From: Paenibacillus foliorum
GTDB lineage: Bacteria; Bacillota; Bacilli; Paenibacillales; NBRC-103111
Length of the DNA: 64,000 nucleotides
Reading direction: 5' to 3'
Assembly (NCBI RefSeq): GCF_013141765.1
Contig: NZ_WHOD01000013.1
Span: forward strand, 124,001 to 188,000
Below are positions 51,881 through 61,552 of this stretch, in pieces. The translations under genes and the position numbers were made by a program. Positions within the stretch are counted from its first letter, which is position 1. The number at the start of each line of letters is the position of its first letter. The notes under the pieces are model-generated. The model was given only the letters and a program-made list of their open reading frames with translations. It did no database searches and was not told the DNA's origin.

Positions 51881-53442
51881 AAATTATGATCATTGACGAC
51901 GAACTCATTATCCGTACAGGGCTGTGTACGGTAATTGATTGGAAGGAGCTCGGCCTGACGCTACTGCCTCCGGCAGAGTCGGCAGAAGAGGCGCTTGAAC
52001 GTATTCCGGCCGAGAAGCCGAATATAGTGCTCACCGATATCCGCATGCCTGGGATGGACGGGATCCAACTTGCGAAGGAAATCAAAAAGATTCTGCCAGA
52101 CACTGAGATCGTCATCCTGACCGGGTACGACGATTTCGGCTACGCCCAGCAGGCGCTCCGTGAAGGAGTGACCGATTATTTGTTGAAGACAAGCGGTCCC
52201 GAGGAAATCATTAAAGCTACGATGAAGGCGAAGCAAAATCTGCTTGAAAAATGGGAGATGATGAAGAAGGAATCGGTACAAGCGGCTGCACTGCGAAATC
52301 AATTATTCGAGCGGATGTTGACGGGGAGCAGCGAAGGGGCGGCGATAGCAGGTGCTTCACTGACACCGGTGAGAAGTTGGCTTGAGCACAATGAAGTCGT
52401 TCGCGAAGAAACGAGCGGCATCTGCCAGCCCCTGCGCGTAATACTGATTGGAGCTACAGGCTGGGGAGAATCTATGTTTACCAGCCTGCTCTTTGCAGCT
52501 GAGAATATGCTGTTTGAGCTTCTTCCGTGCGTAACGCTGCTCAAAAGCAACAAAATTATCGTTGTTTCCCGTACGGAGGGTGGGCAGGCTGGAACGAACA
52601 AGCTGGAGAGGGCGATCCTCCGGGTGAGCGATACTCTCAAATGCGCTGTATTTGCAGCGGCAGGGAACGTAGTAACGTCTGTAGACGACCTGCGCCGTTC
52701 TTACGAGGAGGCGGAGAATGTGTTCTCCTATCGCATCTTGTTTGGTGATCAAGGACTTTACGAGAAGAAGGATGTGGAGTACCGGGGTGGTGGGCGAACA
52801 GTCTGCTCACAGAAGGAAGAAAACGAGTTGTCGGCAAAGCTGATGAACAACAATGCAACGCAGCTCCGCCACTGGACGAACCAGATCGTGCGTGAGCAGA
52901 TGGAGGATTCAACGGTGACTCCCGCGACTCTTCAAGCGTTCCTGCAATCGATCATCATAGCAGCGTATCGCTGGCTTGACCGTGCTAAGAAGGATAATGG
53001 CGTTGAAACGGGATCGGCTCCGACCTTTGCTTTTGAGCCTGATATTCGGCTTGAGGATGAACTGTTCAAGTATCTGTCCTCTGTCATGAACGCGTTTCAC
53101 GAACTGGTTAGCGGCAGCCGATATTCGTACATTCATCGGGCCACAGCCTATATCCGCGATCATCTCGACCAGCATGTATCGTTGCAGCAGGTAGCCAAAT
53201 TCGTTCATTTGAATCCGAATCATTTTAGCGAAGTGTTTAAGAAAGAAACAGGGCAAAGCTATATGGAATTTCTAACTCAGGAGCGGATGAACCGGGCAGC
53301 GAACATTTTGCGTGGCACTGAGAAAAAAATTAGTGAAGTGGCTGGCGAAGTGGGGTACGAGGATATTAAATATTTTAGCCAGCAGTTCAAAAAATATATG
53401 GGTTCTACACCTTCTAAATTCCGTCAATTCCCCAACGACTGA
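51877..53442 (+). CDS. YesN-type response regulator with AraC output domain
   Basis: This 521-residue protein has an N-terminal receiver domain (IIDDELIIR, phospho-acceptor Asp in VLTDIRMPGMDG, Lys in LLKTSGPEE), a long middle region, and a C-terminal AraC DNA-binding domain (VSLQQVAKFVHLNPNHFSEV, EVAGEVGYEDIKYFSQQFKK). It is the partner of the YesM-type kinase, coupled by a 4-base overlap, and should activate the sugar operon that follows. Confidence 0.95.
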   Translation: MKIMIIDDELIIRTGLCTVIDWKELGLTLLPPAESAEEALERIPAEKPNIVLTDIRMPGMDGIQLAKEIKKILPDTEIVILTGYDDFGYAQQALREGVTDYLLKTSGPEEIIKATMKAKQNLLEKWEMMKKESVQAAALRNQLFERMLTGSSEGAAIAGASLTPVRSWLEHNEVVREETSGICQPLRVILIGATGWGESMFTSLLFAAENMLFELLPCVTLLKSNKIIVVSRTEGGQAGTNKLERAILRVSDTLKCAVFAAAGNVVTSVDDLRRSYEEAENVFSYRILFGDQGLYEKKDVEYRGGGRTVCSQKEENELSAKLMNNNATQLRHWTNQIVREQMEDSTVTPATLQAFLQSIIIAAYRWLDRAKKDNGVETGSAPTFAFEPDIRLEDELFKYLSSVMNAFHELVSGSRYSYIHRATAYIRDHLDQHVSLQQVAKFVHLNPNHFSEVFKKETGQSYMEFLTQERMNRAANILRGTEKKISEVAGEVGYEDIKYFSQQFKKYMGSTPSKFRQFPND

Positions 53443-53540
53443 ATTCATTCGCCCCTAATGCCGAAGAATGACCCATTTGAAAATAGCTATAACGCAGCTA
53501 TACTTCAAAACGTAGAGATCTAGAGGAGGGAAGCATACCT

Positions 53541-54599
53541 ATGAGTAAATTAAGAATAGCTGTAATAGGTGCGGGTTCGATTTCCGATGTCCATTTCAAT
53601 TCCTATGTGAACAACGAAGAGGTTGAACTGGTTGCCGTATGCGATTTGATCGAAGAAAGAGCTAGAGCGAAAGCGGACAAGTATGGCGCAAGGAAGGTAT
53701 TCACGAACTACAATGATTTGCTCGCAGACCCAGAAATTGATGCTGTCAGCATCTGTACGTGGAACAACACACATGTTGAAATCAGTATCGCGGCGCTTGA
53801 GGCGGGCAAGCATGTCCTCGTCGAAAAGCCGATGAGCACAGATATTAATAAAGCTCTTGAGTTACAAGAAGCGGTCAAGCGTTCGGGCAAGAAGCTGCAG
53901 GTTGGTTTCGTGCGTCGTTACAGCGGCAGCGCAAAAGTGCTGAAGCAGTTCATCGATGCGGGCGAGCTTGGTGACATCTATTATGCCAAAGCATCCATCC
54001 TGCGCCGTCTCGGCAACCCGGGTGGTTGGTTCTCTGATAAAGAACGTTCCGGTGGCGGTCCGCTGATGGATATCGGCGTGCATATTATCGACCTGTGCTG
54101 GTATTTGATGGGGCGTCCGAAAGTTGTTTCGGTTACAGGCAATACCTATAAAAAGCTCGGTAACCGTTCCAACATCAACAACCTGAATTTCTACAAGGCT
54201 GCCGACTTTGATGCATCGAAAAACACGGTCGAAGATTTGGCGAACGCGTTGATCCGTTTTGAGAACGGGGCATCATTGTACGTAGATGTCAGCTTTGCGC
54301 TTCATGCCAAAGCGTCGTGTTCGCAGGTTGAAATTTTTGGCGACAAAGGCGGAGCTGAGATCGAACCGAGCTTCGTAATCGTCTCCGAGAAGCACGATAC
54401 GATTCTGAATATGCATCCTCAGGTTGACCATCCAGGTTTTAACTTCGAAGAAGCATTCCAGAATGAGATTAACCATTTCGTCAACAGTGTGCTGGGCCGA
54501 ACTGATCTGATCAGCCCAGTTGAGGATGGTGTGGAAATTACGAAAATTTTGTGCGGTATTTACGAATCGAGCCTCAAAGGACATGAAATTCGGTTCTAA
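53541..54599 (+). CDS. Gfo/Idh/MocA family oxidoreductase
   Basis: This 352-residue NAD(P)-dependent dehydrogenase has an N-terminal Rossmann loop (AVIGAGSISDVHF), the EKPMSTD motif with the conserved Lys, and GGGPLMDIGVHIIDLC with the catalytic Asp/His. Family members oxidise inositols, glucose or glycoside derivatives. GAGGAGGG lies before the ATG. It opens the operon of sugar uptake and oxidation genes after the two-component pair. Confidence 0.93.
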   Translation: MSKLRIAVIGAGSISDVHFNSYVNNEEVELVAVCDLIEERARAKADKYGARKVFTNYNDLLADPEIDAVSICTWNNTHVEISIAALEAGKHVLVEKPMSTDINKALELQEAVKRSGKKLQVGFVRRYSGSAKVLKQFIDAGELGDIYYAKASILRRLGNPGGWFSDKERSGGGPLMDIGVHIIDLCWYLMGRPKVVSVTGNTYKKLGNRSNINNLNFYKAADFDASKNTVEDLANALIRFENGASLYVDVSFALHAKASCSQVEIFGDKGGAEIEPSFVIVSEKHDTILNMHPQVDHPGFNFEEAFQNEINHFVNSVLGRTDLISPVEDGVEITKILCGIYESSLKGHEIRF

Positions 54600-54632
54600 T
54601 GTGAAATCATGGAGCGGAAAGGAGACAGAATC

Positions 54633-55508
54633 ATGAAACTGACGAACAAAATTGGCGTCATAGTTGATAGCTTCCAGGTTGGTGTTCGCGAAGGGCTGAA
54701 AAAGGCTAAGGATGTCGGCGCCGATGGTGTCCAGATTTATGCCGTAAGCGGCGAGATGGATCCAGCGAATTTGTCCGCCAGCGACCGTAAAGAGCTGAAA
54801 GCGTATATCCAATCGCTCGGGCTTGAAATTTCGGCTTTGTGCGGCGACCTAGGAGGCCATGGCTTCCAAAGATATGAACGCGAACAAGATGAAGGTAGAA
54901 AAATCCAAGCGTATTCTTGATCTGGCTCTAGACCTTGGAACGAACATCGTAACCACGCACATCGGCATCGTACCGGATGACCGGAACGGTGAAGTATATA
55001 ACAGCCTGCAAACGTCTTGCGAGGAGCTGGGCCAATATGCGAAAAGTGTTGGCGCGTATTTTGCGATCGAAACCGGACCGGAACGCTCAGCCCATCTGAA
55101 AAGCTTCCTCGATACACTAAGCACGAACGGCGTATCGGTTAACTTCGATCCGGCAAACATGGTTATGGTGACTGGTGACGATCCGGTAGAAGGCGTGTAT
55201 ATTCTTAAAGATTATATCGTGCAACACACGTGAAAGATGGCATTCGTTATCGCGAGGTAGACCCGCGGGAAGTATATGGAGCCCTTGGCTATGAACCAAT
55301 GGATCATGGCAAAATCGCTCAGATGGTCACATCAGGAGAGATCTTCAAGGAAGTGCCACCCGGTGAAGGCCAAGTGGCGTTCGATGCCTATTTTGCTGCG
55401 TTGCAGGAAATCGGGTATGCGGGTTACTTGACGATAGAACGTGAAGTTGGACAACAACCCGAAATCGACATCCACAAGGCAGTCGAATTTATTAGGCGTT
55501 ATAAATAA
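54633..55508 (+). pseudogene. Sugar phosphate isomerase/epimerase broken by two frameshifts
   Basis: Three consecutive frames together encode one xylose-isomerase-like TIM barrel of about 290 residues. The first part (54633 to about 54866) reads to [11 protein letters not shown]. One extra base near 54867 shifts the frame to [20 protein letters not shown]. One missing base near 55223 breaks the IVHTHVKDG motif before [18 protein letters not shown]. The net shift is zero and no other stop occurs, so the changes are recent or are sequence errors. GAAAGGAGA precedes the ATG. If the breaks are real the enzyme is lost; an intact relative lies at 60231. Confidence 0.85.
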
Positions 55509-55576
55509 TTGATTGTTAAAATTGGAGCATTTATAGAAACTATCCCGTTGTTTTTGTCATCCTGCTATTCTCTTAG

Positions 55577-55607
55577 AAAAGCTCCCGAACAGGAGCTTTT
55601 TGTTTTT
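55577..55607 (+). terminator. Rho-independent terminator, possibly partial
   Basis: AAAAGCTCC / GGAGCTTTT with a 6-nt loop and T-rich tail lies between the broken isomerase and the PLP enzyme gene. Confidence 0.75.
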
Positions 55608-55639
55608 AATGCATGCTCTAACGAGAAAGGGGTAACCTT

Positions 55640-56731
55640 ATGTACTTTGAGCTTACGACACCTTCGGTCATCGTCGATTTGGACATCGTCGAACGAAATA
55701 TTTTGCAAATGGCGGAGAGGCTTAGCGCCCAAGGTATTCAGCATCGACCACATATCAAAACGACCAAATCGGTTTATTTCGCCAGAAAGCAGCTTGAAGC
55801 GGGAGCTATTGGCATTACGGCAGCCAAGCTTGGCGAAGCGGAGACGTTCGCTCGAGCTGGTATTGATAATATTCTGATCGCATTTCCACTCATCGGTGAA
55901 GACAAGCTTCGCCGATTCGAAGCTTTGCATAGTCAGGTTCATGTGATTGCTGTCGTTGATAGCCTCGAAGGGGCTACAGGGTTATCTGCCGTTGGCGAGC
56001 GTTCTGGACTACCGGTTTCTGTACTGATAGAGATAGACGGAGGGCTGCATCGTGGCGGACGTCAGCCTGGTGATGATACACTCTCGTTTGCCCGGGAACT
56101 TGCGGTGATGCCTGGTATTCGTATATACGGGATCATGGGCTACTTCGGAATGATTTACCGTAACCGTGACGAGCAAGGGCTGCGGCAGGCGGTAGGAACG
56201 GAGTCCGTTGTCATGCAGGAAACGGTATCGATGCTTCGTGATGCGGGCTTTGCTATAGAGATTATCAGTGCAGGCTCGACTCCATCGGCACTGTTGTGCG
56301 AGGATTTGATCGGGGTGACGGAGGTGCGCGCAGGAAATTACATTTTCTTCGATGCATCAGGCGTCTCCTTGGGGCTTGCGAAAGAGACTGACTGCGCACT
56401 ACGGGTTATCGCTACGGTTGTCAGTACACCGTTTCCGGGCAGAGCGACGATCGACTCTGGAACGAAAACATTAACGAGCGACCTAGCGCACCATCGGGAC
56501 GGATTCGGAATCGTAGTCGGACGTCCCGAATTACGGATAACGGGATTGAACGAAGAACACGGATTTTTGGAGTTTGACCCGTTCCAAACGATGTTGTCCG
56601 TCGGAGACCGAATAGAAATTATCCCGAACCATTCTTGTGTAGTATCGAATTTATGCGATGCGGTTAATGGGGTACGCGGGGGAGTATTCGAAATGTCCAT
56701 TCCAGTTGATGCCCGGGGACGAAACGATTAA
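55640..56731 (+). CDS. D-threonine aldolase-like PLP enzyme (alanine racemase N-terminal family)
   Basis: This 363-residue fold-type III PLP protein has the cofactor Lys in RPHIKTTK (Lys40), AGSTPSA in the barrel and a C-terminal PNHSCVVSNLCD metal-type motif. It is a clear paralogue of the enzyme at 48105-49217 on the other strand. Here it lies inside a sugar transporter locus, which suggests the imported compound carries or yields a 3-hydroxy-D-amino acid or an amino-sugar fragment (inference). AAAGGGG precedes the ATG. Confidence 0.88.
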   Translation: MYFELTTPSVIVDLDIVERNILQMAERLSAQGIQHRPHIKTTKSVYFARKQLEAGAIGITAAKLGEAETFARAGIDNILIAFPLIGEDKLRRFEALHSQVHVIAVVDSLEGATGLSAVGERSGLPVSVLIEIDGGLHRGGRQPGDDTLSFARELAVMPGIRIYGIMGYFGMIYRNRDEQGLRQAVGTESVVMQETVSMLRDAGFAIEIISAGSTPSALLCEDLIGVTEVRAGNYIFFDASGVSLGLAKETDCALRVIATVVSTPFPGRATIDSGTKTLTSDLAHHRDGFGIVVGRPELRITGLNEEHGFLEFDPFQTMLSVGDRIEIIPNHSCVVSNLCDAVNGVRGGVFEMSIPVDARGRND

Positions 56732-56891
56732 GGAAGAAAAGACTTACAGCCATGCTGAATTTTATGGTTATGAAATTTGGCGAAGCAACGAAAAACTGAA
56801 TTATGTCTACCCTATGGCAGTAGGATATCCCCTACAGCAAATATTCTTTTAAGCCTATACTAAGGACATAATTAAAGAGGAGGGTTTGAAT

Positions 56892-58226
56892 ATGAAAAGA
56901 AAAGCAATCATAGTTTGTACATCCGTGCTTGCGTTGTCGACGATACTCGCAGCTTGTGGCAATGAACCGGCGAAGACCGCACAGGCCGGAGGAGAAAAAG
57001 CGCAACCGCCAGCGCAAAAAGTCAAACTATCCATCTGGCATAACTTCTCGGGAGATGATTTGAGAGCGAAAGCCGTTCGCGCGCAAATCGAAAAATTTAA
57101 AACCGCACACCCCGAAGTGGAGCTGGATGCGCAAGCGATTCCTCCAGACGGGTACCGTCAACGCTTGAAAACGGTAGCGGCCGCCAATGAAATGCCAGAC
57201 GTATTCTACACGAATGCCGGAACGTCGATTCAGGAGTTTTATGATGGCGGGCTAATTCAACCGATCTCACAGCTGCTCGACAAAAATCCGGACTGGAAAA
57301 AGAACTTCACGCCAGGGGCATTCGATCCTCTTTCATTCGATAACAAAGTATATGCAACGCCATTAAGCGGCTCGGCCACCTCTTTGTTTTTCTACAATAA
57401 ATCGCTTTTTGATAAATATAATGTGAAAGTGCCAACTACGTGGGACGAGCTGACGACTGCTATCAAAACGTTCAAAGACAACAAAGTGACGCCGATATCG
57501 CTTGGGAACAAAGCGGCATGGCTAGCGCAGTCCAGTATCCTGTCGTCGCTTGCCGATCGTGTGACCGGAACTGAGTGGTTCTTGAAAGCTGCGAAGCAGG
57601 ATGGGGCGAAATTCACCGATCCGGAATTCGTGCAAGCGCTAACGAATATGAAGAGCCTCGCTGATGCAGGTGCGTTCCAACAAGGCTTCAACAGCTTGGA
57701 CAATACGCAAATGGAGCAGTACTTCATTCAAGGCAAGGCGGCTATGATGATCGATGGAGCATGGGCTCTGACCAACATGGCGGCTAGCGGTACAAAAGAA
57801 CAGCTTGACCAGGTTAAAGTGACGGTCCTACCATCCATTCCTGGGGGTAAGGGGGATCCGAACTCGATCTCCGGTGGTCCAGGCGGCGGTTTGGCATTGA
57901 GCAAAAAGGCAACGGGCAAGCAGCTTGATGCGGCTCTAGAATTGATCTACACAGTTAGCGGTCCGGAAGGCATTAGTGCCATCGCGCACAGCAACTCGAT
58001 CGTTAATTATAAAATCGACCTGGATCAATCCAAAGTGACACCGTTATTCTTCGAAGCGTTTAACCTGTACAAATCCGTGAAGTTGACGCCGGTATACGAC
58101 GCGTACCTGACATCGGCTGGCACGGAAGCGATCAACAACGGCTTGCAGGAGCTTCTAATTGGCGGCAAACCAGAGGATGTAGCCAAGAAGCTGCAGGACG
58201 CACAAGTGAAAGCACTTGGCAAGTAA
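56892..58226 (+). CDS. Sugar-binding lipoprotein of an ABC transporter (MsmE-like)
   Basis: This 444-residue protein has a lipoprotein signal peptide with lipobox LAAC near residue 22, then a family 1 extracellular solute-binding fold (LSIWHNFSGDD, PDVFYTNAGTS, AAMMIDGAWAL). It is anchored outside the membrane and feeds the two permeases downstream. The ATG at 56892 has GGAGG 8 bases upstream; an in-frame TTG two codons earlier is an alternative. Confidence 0.95.
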   Translation: MKRKAIIVCTSVLALSTILAACGNEPAKTAQAGGEKAQPPAQKVKLSIWHNFSGDDLRAKAVRAQIEKFKTAHPEVELDAQAIPPDGYRQRLKTVAAANEMPDVFYTNAGTSIQEFYDGGLIQPISQLLDKNPDWKKNFTPGAFDPLSFDNKVYATPLSGSATSLFFYNKSLFDKYNVKVPTTWDELTTAIKTFKDNKVTPISLGNKAAWLAQSSILSSLADRVTGTEWFLKAAKQDGAKFTDPEFVQALTNMKSLADAGAFQQGFNSLDNTQMEQYFIQGKAAMMIDGAWALTNMAASGTKEQLDQVKVTVLPSIPGGKGDPNSISGGPGGGLALSKKATGKQLDAALELIYTVSGPEGISAIAHSNSIVNYKIDLDQSKVTPLFFEAFNLYKSVKLTPVYDAYLTSAGTEAINNGLQELLIGGKPEDVAKKLQDAQVKALGK

Positions 58227-58264
58227 TTCCTTGTGTTCGCAATGAATGAGCTTTTCATGATGAT

Positions 58265-58295
58265 ATATCGGTTTTTTCATTGGAAAAGCCGATAT
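58265..58295 (+). other. Intercistronic mRNA hairpin
   Basis: ATATCGG-TTTTTT with AAAA-GCCGATAT forms a stem of about 12 bp without a T-run, between the binding protein and permease genes. It probably protects the upstream mRNA from 3' decay, raising binding protein over permease levels. Confidence 0.55.
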
Positions 58296-58382
58296 CGCAT
58301 ATATAAGCGAGAGCTCAAATGGGACTTTTTGAACAATCTCAATAAGCAATGACATCATAAGCAAGCACAAAGGAGGCCAGCT

Positions 58383-59252
58383 ATGGCGACCACGAGCCGT
58401 GTTAGAGGATTTATTACATTAGGGCTGCTTCCTGCCTTGCTAATCTATTTGGTATTCGTCATCGTTCCGATCATTTGGTCGGCGTATTACGGCTTTTACG
58501 ATTGGAAAGGCATTGGAGCTTCAAAGTTCATTGGATTTGATAATTACATCGAAGCGTTGAAGGACCCGATATTTTGGAAATCTTTTAAAAACAACTTGAT
58601 CATCGTCGGCGCCTCAATCTTCGGACAAGTGCCGATAGCGCTCGTTCTATCGCTTATTTTGTGGAAAAGCACGTTCTTTCACCGGTTTGTCCGTTCGGCG
58701 GTATTCATGCCGATGGTTGTCGCATCTGTCGTGATCGGTATCATGTGGGGCTACATCTACCATCCGGAAATCGGTATATTGAACTTCATTTTAGATAAAG
58801 TAGGCTTAAGCTCATGGATCCGTGATTGGCTTGGCGATCCCAAAATCAATATGTATTCGGTCAGCATCCCGATCATTTGGGCAAACATTGGACCGTATTT
58901 AATTCTGTTTATTGCCGCTATTCAAAATATTCCATCTGAAGTGGAAGACGCCGCCAAAATCGACGGTGCCGTCAAAGCCAGGAGATTATACTTGATTGTC
59001 ATTCCGATGATCTGGGATACGATCAAAGTCGCAATAGTGCTCTGTATATCGGGCAGTCTGAAGGCATTCGATCTCATTTACGTCATGACAGGCGGGGGGC
59101 CGGCGCAAGCGACGGAATTGCTTGCTACGTATATGTACAACAATACCTTCGAAATCTTCCGTTACGGCTACGGTTCAGCTGTTTCTACATTGATCATCAT
59201 CATCAGTATGTTTTTGGTGCTTGGCAGCCAGATGCTGATGAAGCGCAAGTAA
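58383..59252 (+). CDS. ABC sugar transporter permease, MsmF/UgpA-like
   Basis: This 289-residue permease has six membrane helices and the EAA loop VEDAAKIDGAVKARRLYLIV. AAAGGAGG lies before the ATG. It forms the membrane channel with the next gene. No ATPase gene is found, so a shared MsmX-type ATPase is expected. Confidence 0.95.
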   Translation: MATTSRVRGFITLGLLPALLIYLVFVIVPIIWSAYYGFYDWKGIGASKFIGFDNYIEALKDPIFWKSFKNNLIIVGASIFGQVPIALVLSLILWKSTFFHRFVRSAVFMPMVVASVVIGIMWGYIYHPEIGILNFILDKVGLSSWIRDWLGDPKINMYSVSIPIIWANIGPYLILFIAAIQNIPSEVEDAAKIDGAVKARRLYLIVIPMIWDTIKVAIVLCISGSLKAFDLIYVMTGGGPAQATELLATYMYNNTFEIFRYGYGSAVSTLIIIISMFLVLGSQMLMKRK

Positions 59253-59288
59253 GCTTTTAATAGACAACCTAAGAAGGAGGGGACTGAT

Positions 59289-60173
59289 ATGAAGACGATA
59301 ACTTCCGGCGATGTACCAGTGGGTACGAGTCATAGCCCTCTCTCCAAAGCCATTAAGAAAGGGACGTCATGGGGGGGAAGCATCCTGCTGGCGGTCTACG
59401 CGCTGGCAACGATTTATCCGCTCATTTGGCTGTTTATCAGCTCGTTCAAATCGAATCAAGATTTTTTTGGCAAGCCGTTCTCACTGCCTTCCGTTTGGCA
59501 ATTAGAAAACTATACACGAGCTTGGAAAGTAGCGGGCCTCGGCACAGCGTTTGCCAATTCCGTTATCGTGACGCTGTGCTCGCTCGCTTTGACCATTTTA
59601 CTTGGCTCACTTTCGGCTTATATTCTTTCGCGTCTTGAATTCCGGTTCAAAAAGCCCATCCTGGCGTTGTTCGTACTCGGGATGCTCATTCCGATTCATA
59701 GTACACTTGTGCCGCTGTTTATTATGATGAAAACTATGGGGATTCTGGACACATATGCGGCTTTAATTTTGCCTTATACAGCGTTTGAATTACCCGTTGC
59801 CATCTTCATCATTGCCGCTTATTTGACATCGGTGCCCAAAGAAGTGGAAGAGGCAGCAATGATCGACGGCAGCGGATATTGGGGTATATTCTTCCGGGTG
59901 ATCTTCCCGCTTTCAATCCCGGCTATGGCTACTGTTGCTATTCTTGCATTTCTGAGGTTCTGGAATGATTTCGCCTTCGCACTGGTATTTATTAATAAAC
60001 AGTCCTTAAAAACGCTGCCGCTTAGCTTGTCGATTTTCTCTGACGGTTATGGCACGGATTACAGCTTGACGATGGCAGCTATGGCGATAGCAGTCATTCC
60101 GACCATTATCATTTATTTGATTTTTCAAGAGCAAATCATGAAAGGCATGGTGGCGGGTGCGGTGAAAGGATAA
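59289..60173 (+). CDS. ABC sugar transporter permease, MsmG/UgpE-like
   Basis: This 294-residue permease has six membrane helices and the EAA loop EEAAMIDGSGYWGIFFRVIF, ending in the typical GMVAGAVKG. AAGGAGGGG precedes the ATG. It is the partner of the permease at 58383. Confidence 0.95.
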   Translation: MKTITSGDVPVGTSHSPLSKAIKKGTSWGGSILLAVYALATIYPLIWLFISSFKSNQDFFGKPFSLPSVWQLENYTRAWKVAGLGTAFANSVIVTLCSLALTILLGSLSAYILSRLEFRFKKPILALFVLGMLIPIHSTLVPLFIMMKTMGILDTYAALILPYTAFELPVAIFIIAAYLTSVPKEVEEAAMIDGSGYWGIFFRVIFPLSIPAMATVAILAFLRFWNDFAFALVFINKQSLKTLPLSLSIFSDGYGTDYSLTMAAMAIAVIPTIIIYLIFQEQIMKGMVAGAVKG

Positions 60174-60230
60174 ATCGCTGCAAGTCATTTCGCAGCATTA
60201 AATTTCCCGACTGGGGAAGGGGGAACAAGT

Positions 60231-61094
60231 GTGAAGCTGGGTATCAGTTCGTATTGCTTGGCTCCGAGCCTTCGTGCTCAGGAGACCGATATTTTGCAGG
60301 CGATGGAGTGGATGAAGGAACAAGGAGCCGACCACGTGGAAATCACACCGATCGGTATTGACTTGGATGGGCAGCCGGAGCTTGCTGATAGGATTGCCGC
60401 CCAAGGCAGACAGCTCGGTCTGGAAGTGGCGAATTTCGCAGTAGCGGGGGATGTGCTGAAACCAACATTGGAGGAGTACGAGCAAGAAATCGCGCGACTG
60501 AAGAAACAAGTCGAGACCGCGGCACGGCTCGGTTCCTCGCGGATGCGTCACGATGTTGTCCCATGGGCGAAAAAACAAGAGCGCCCAGGGCAGTTCGAAG
60601 AAGATTTTTCGCGCATTGTAGAGGCGTGCGGAACCATCGCTGACTATGCGGCTAGGTTCGGCATTACTACAACAATTGAAAATCACGGATTTTATGTCAC
60701 ACCAAGTGATCGAGCACTCCGTATTGTGCATGCGGTTAATCGCTCAAATTTCAAACTGCTGCTGGATATAGGTAATTTCTTGTGCGTGGACGAAGACCCG
60801 TATGCCGCTGTAAAACAGGCGATCGCCTCTGCCGCGATCGTGCATTTTAAAGATTTCTTCATACGCAAGAGCGACAACTTCCCCGGAGAAGGCTGGCTAG
60901 AAACATGGAACGGCAATTACATCCGGGGATCTATCCTGGGTCAGGGCGACATGGATGTTCGGCGAATAATCCGGGTAATCAAGGAAGCCGGGTATGACGG
61001 TCCGATCTCGATCGAGTTCGAAGGTATGGAGGAGGACAAGATCGGAACGAGCATTGGCTTCAAGAACGCGCGTCGGTTATGGGATGAAGCTTAA
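60231..61094 (+). CDS. Sugar phosphate isomerase/epimerase (xylose isomerase-like TIM barrel)
   Basis: This 287-residue TIM barrel protein has metal-binding Glu and His residues in TTIENHGFYVT, LLLDIGNFLCVDEDP, IVHFKDFFIRK and a late ISIEFEGMEE. It belongs to the family of inosose isomerases, dehydratases and ketose epimerases. A GTG start at 60231 follows AAGGGGGAAC. It closes the operon and acts on the imported sugar or its oxidised form together with the Gfo/Idh/MocA enzyme. Confidence 0.92.
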   Translation: MKLGISSYCLAPSLRAQETDILQAMEWMKEQGADHVEITPIGIDLDGQPELADRIAAQGRQLGLEVANFAVAGDVLKPTLEEYEQEIARLKKQVETAARLGSSRMRHDVVPWAKKQERPGQFEEDFSRIVEACGTIADYAARFGITTTIENHGFYVTPSDRALRIVHAVNRSNFKLLLDIGNFLCVDEDPYAAVKQAIASAAIVHFKDFFIRKSDNFPGEGWLETWNGNYIRGSILGQGDMDVRRIIRVIKEAGYDGPISIEFEGMEEDKIGTSIGFKNARRLWDEA

Positions 61095-61160
61095 GTGTGA
61101 GATAGTCAAAGACAAACTCGATTTTGTGAAAGTAAGAATCTGTCTAAAAACAACAAAAAG

Positions 61161-61197
61161 GCGACCGCTCTCATTGAAGAGAAACGGTCGTTTTTTT
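61161..61197 (+). terminator. Rho-independent terminator of the sugar operon
   Basis: CGACCGCTCTC / GAGAAACGGTCG with a 6-nt loop and seven T residues. Between it and the next gene (61198-61552) I see no gene, only the mtnA terminator. Confidence 0.85.
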
Positions 61198-61512
61198 GAT
61201 AATACGCTAATGAAAATGGTTAGTCTAATAGGTATGTCTGGCTTTTCTAAGTATATAGCCAAAATTTATATGCTTTTGGGGTGATCGAGGCTATCCTTTA
61301 AAAAGGTTCGTTACAATTTTCACCGATTTTTGAAATAGGTAAAGAGGTTATCTCAGAATAGCTTCACATCATGTCGAATCAATTACTCGTCAGGTGGCGG
61401 AACTGAGGTACGCTATTTTGTCATGCACACGTGGTCATTCGGGTGGAACGGAACTACGATGCTTTATTTGCATCACCGATTCCCTCCCCAACGCACACAC
61501 GTAGAGGGTTGC

Positions 61513-61547
61513 AAAGAAAAGGACCGTCCAGGTGTCAGGACGGTCCT
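61513..61547 (-). terminator. Rho-independent terminator of mtnKA
   Basis: On the minus strand AGGACCGTCC / GGACGGTCCT, with an 8-nt loop, is followed by TTTTC. It lies just downstream of the mtnA stop codon. Confidence 0.85.
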
Positions 61548-61552
61548 CAAGT

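Noticed and set aside
54609..55508. Three separate small genes or programmed frameshifting
   Set aside because: The three pieces align end to end as one TIM-barrel enzyme, and no slippery sequence or downstream stimulator is seen at either break.
61198..61552. Small gene between the sugar operon and mtnA
   Set aside because: Short frames lack ribosome binding sites and conserved features. Only terminators are supported.
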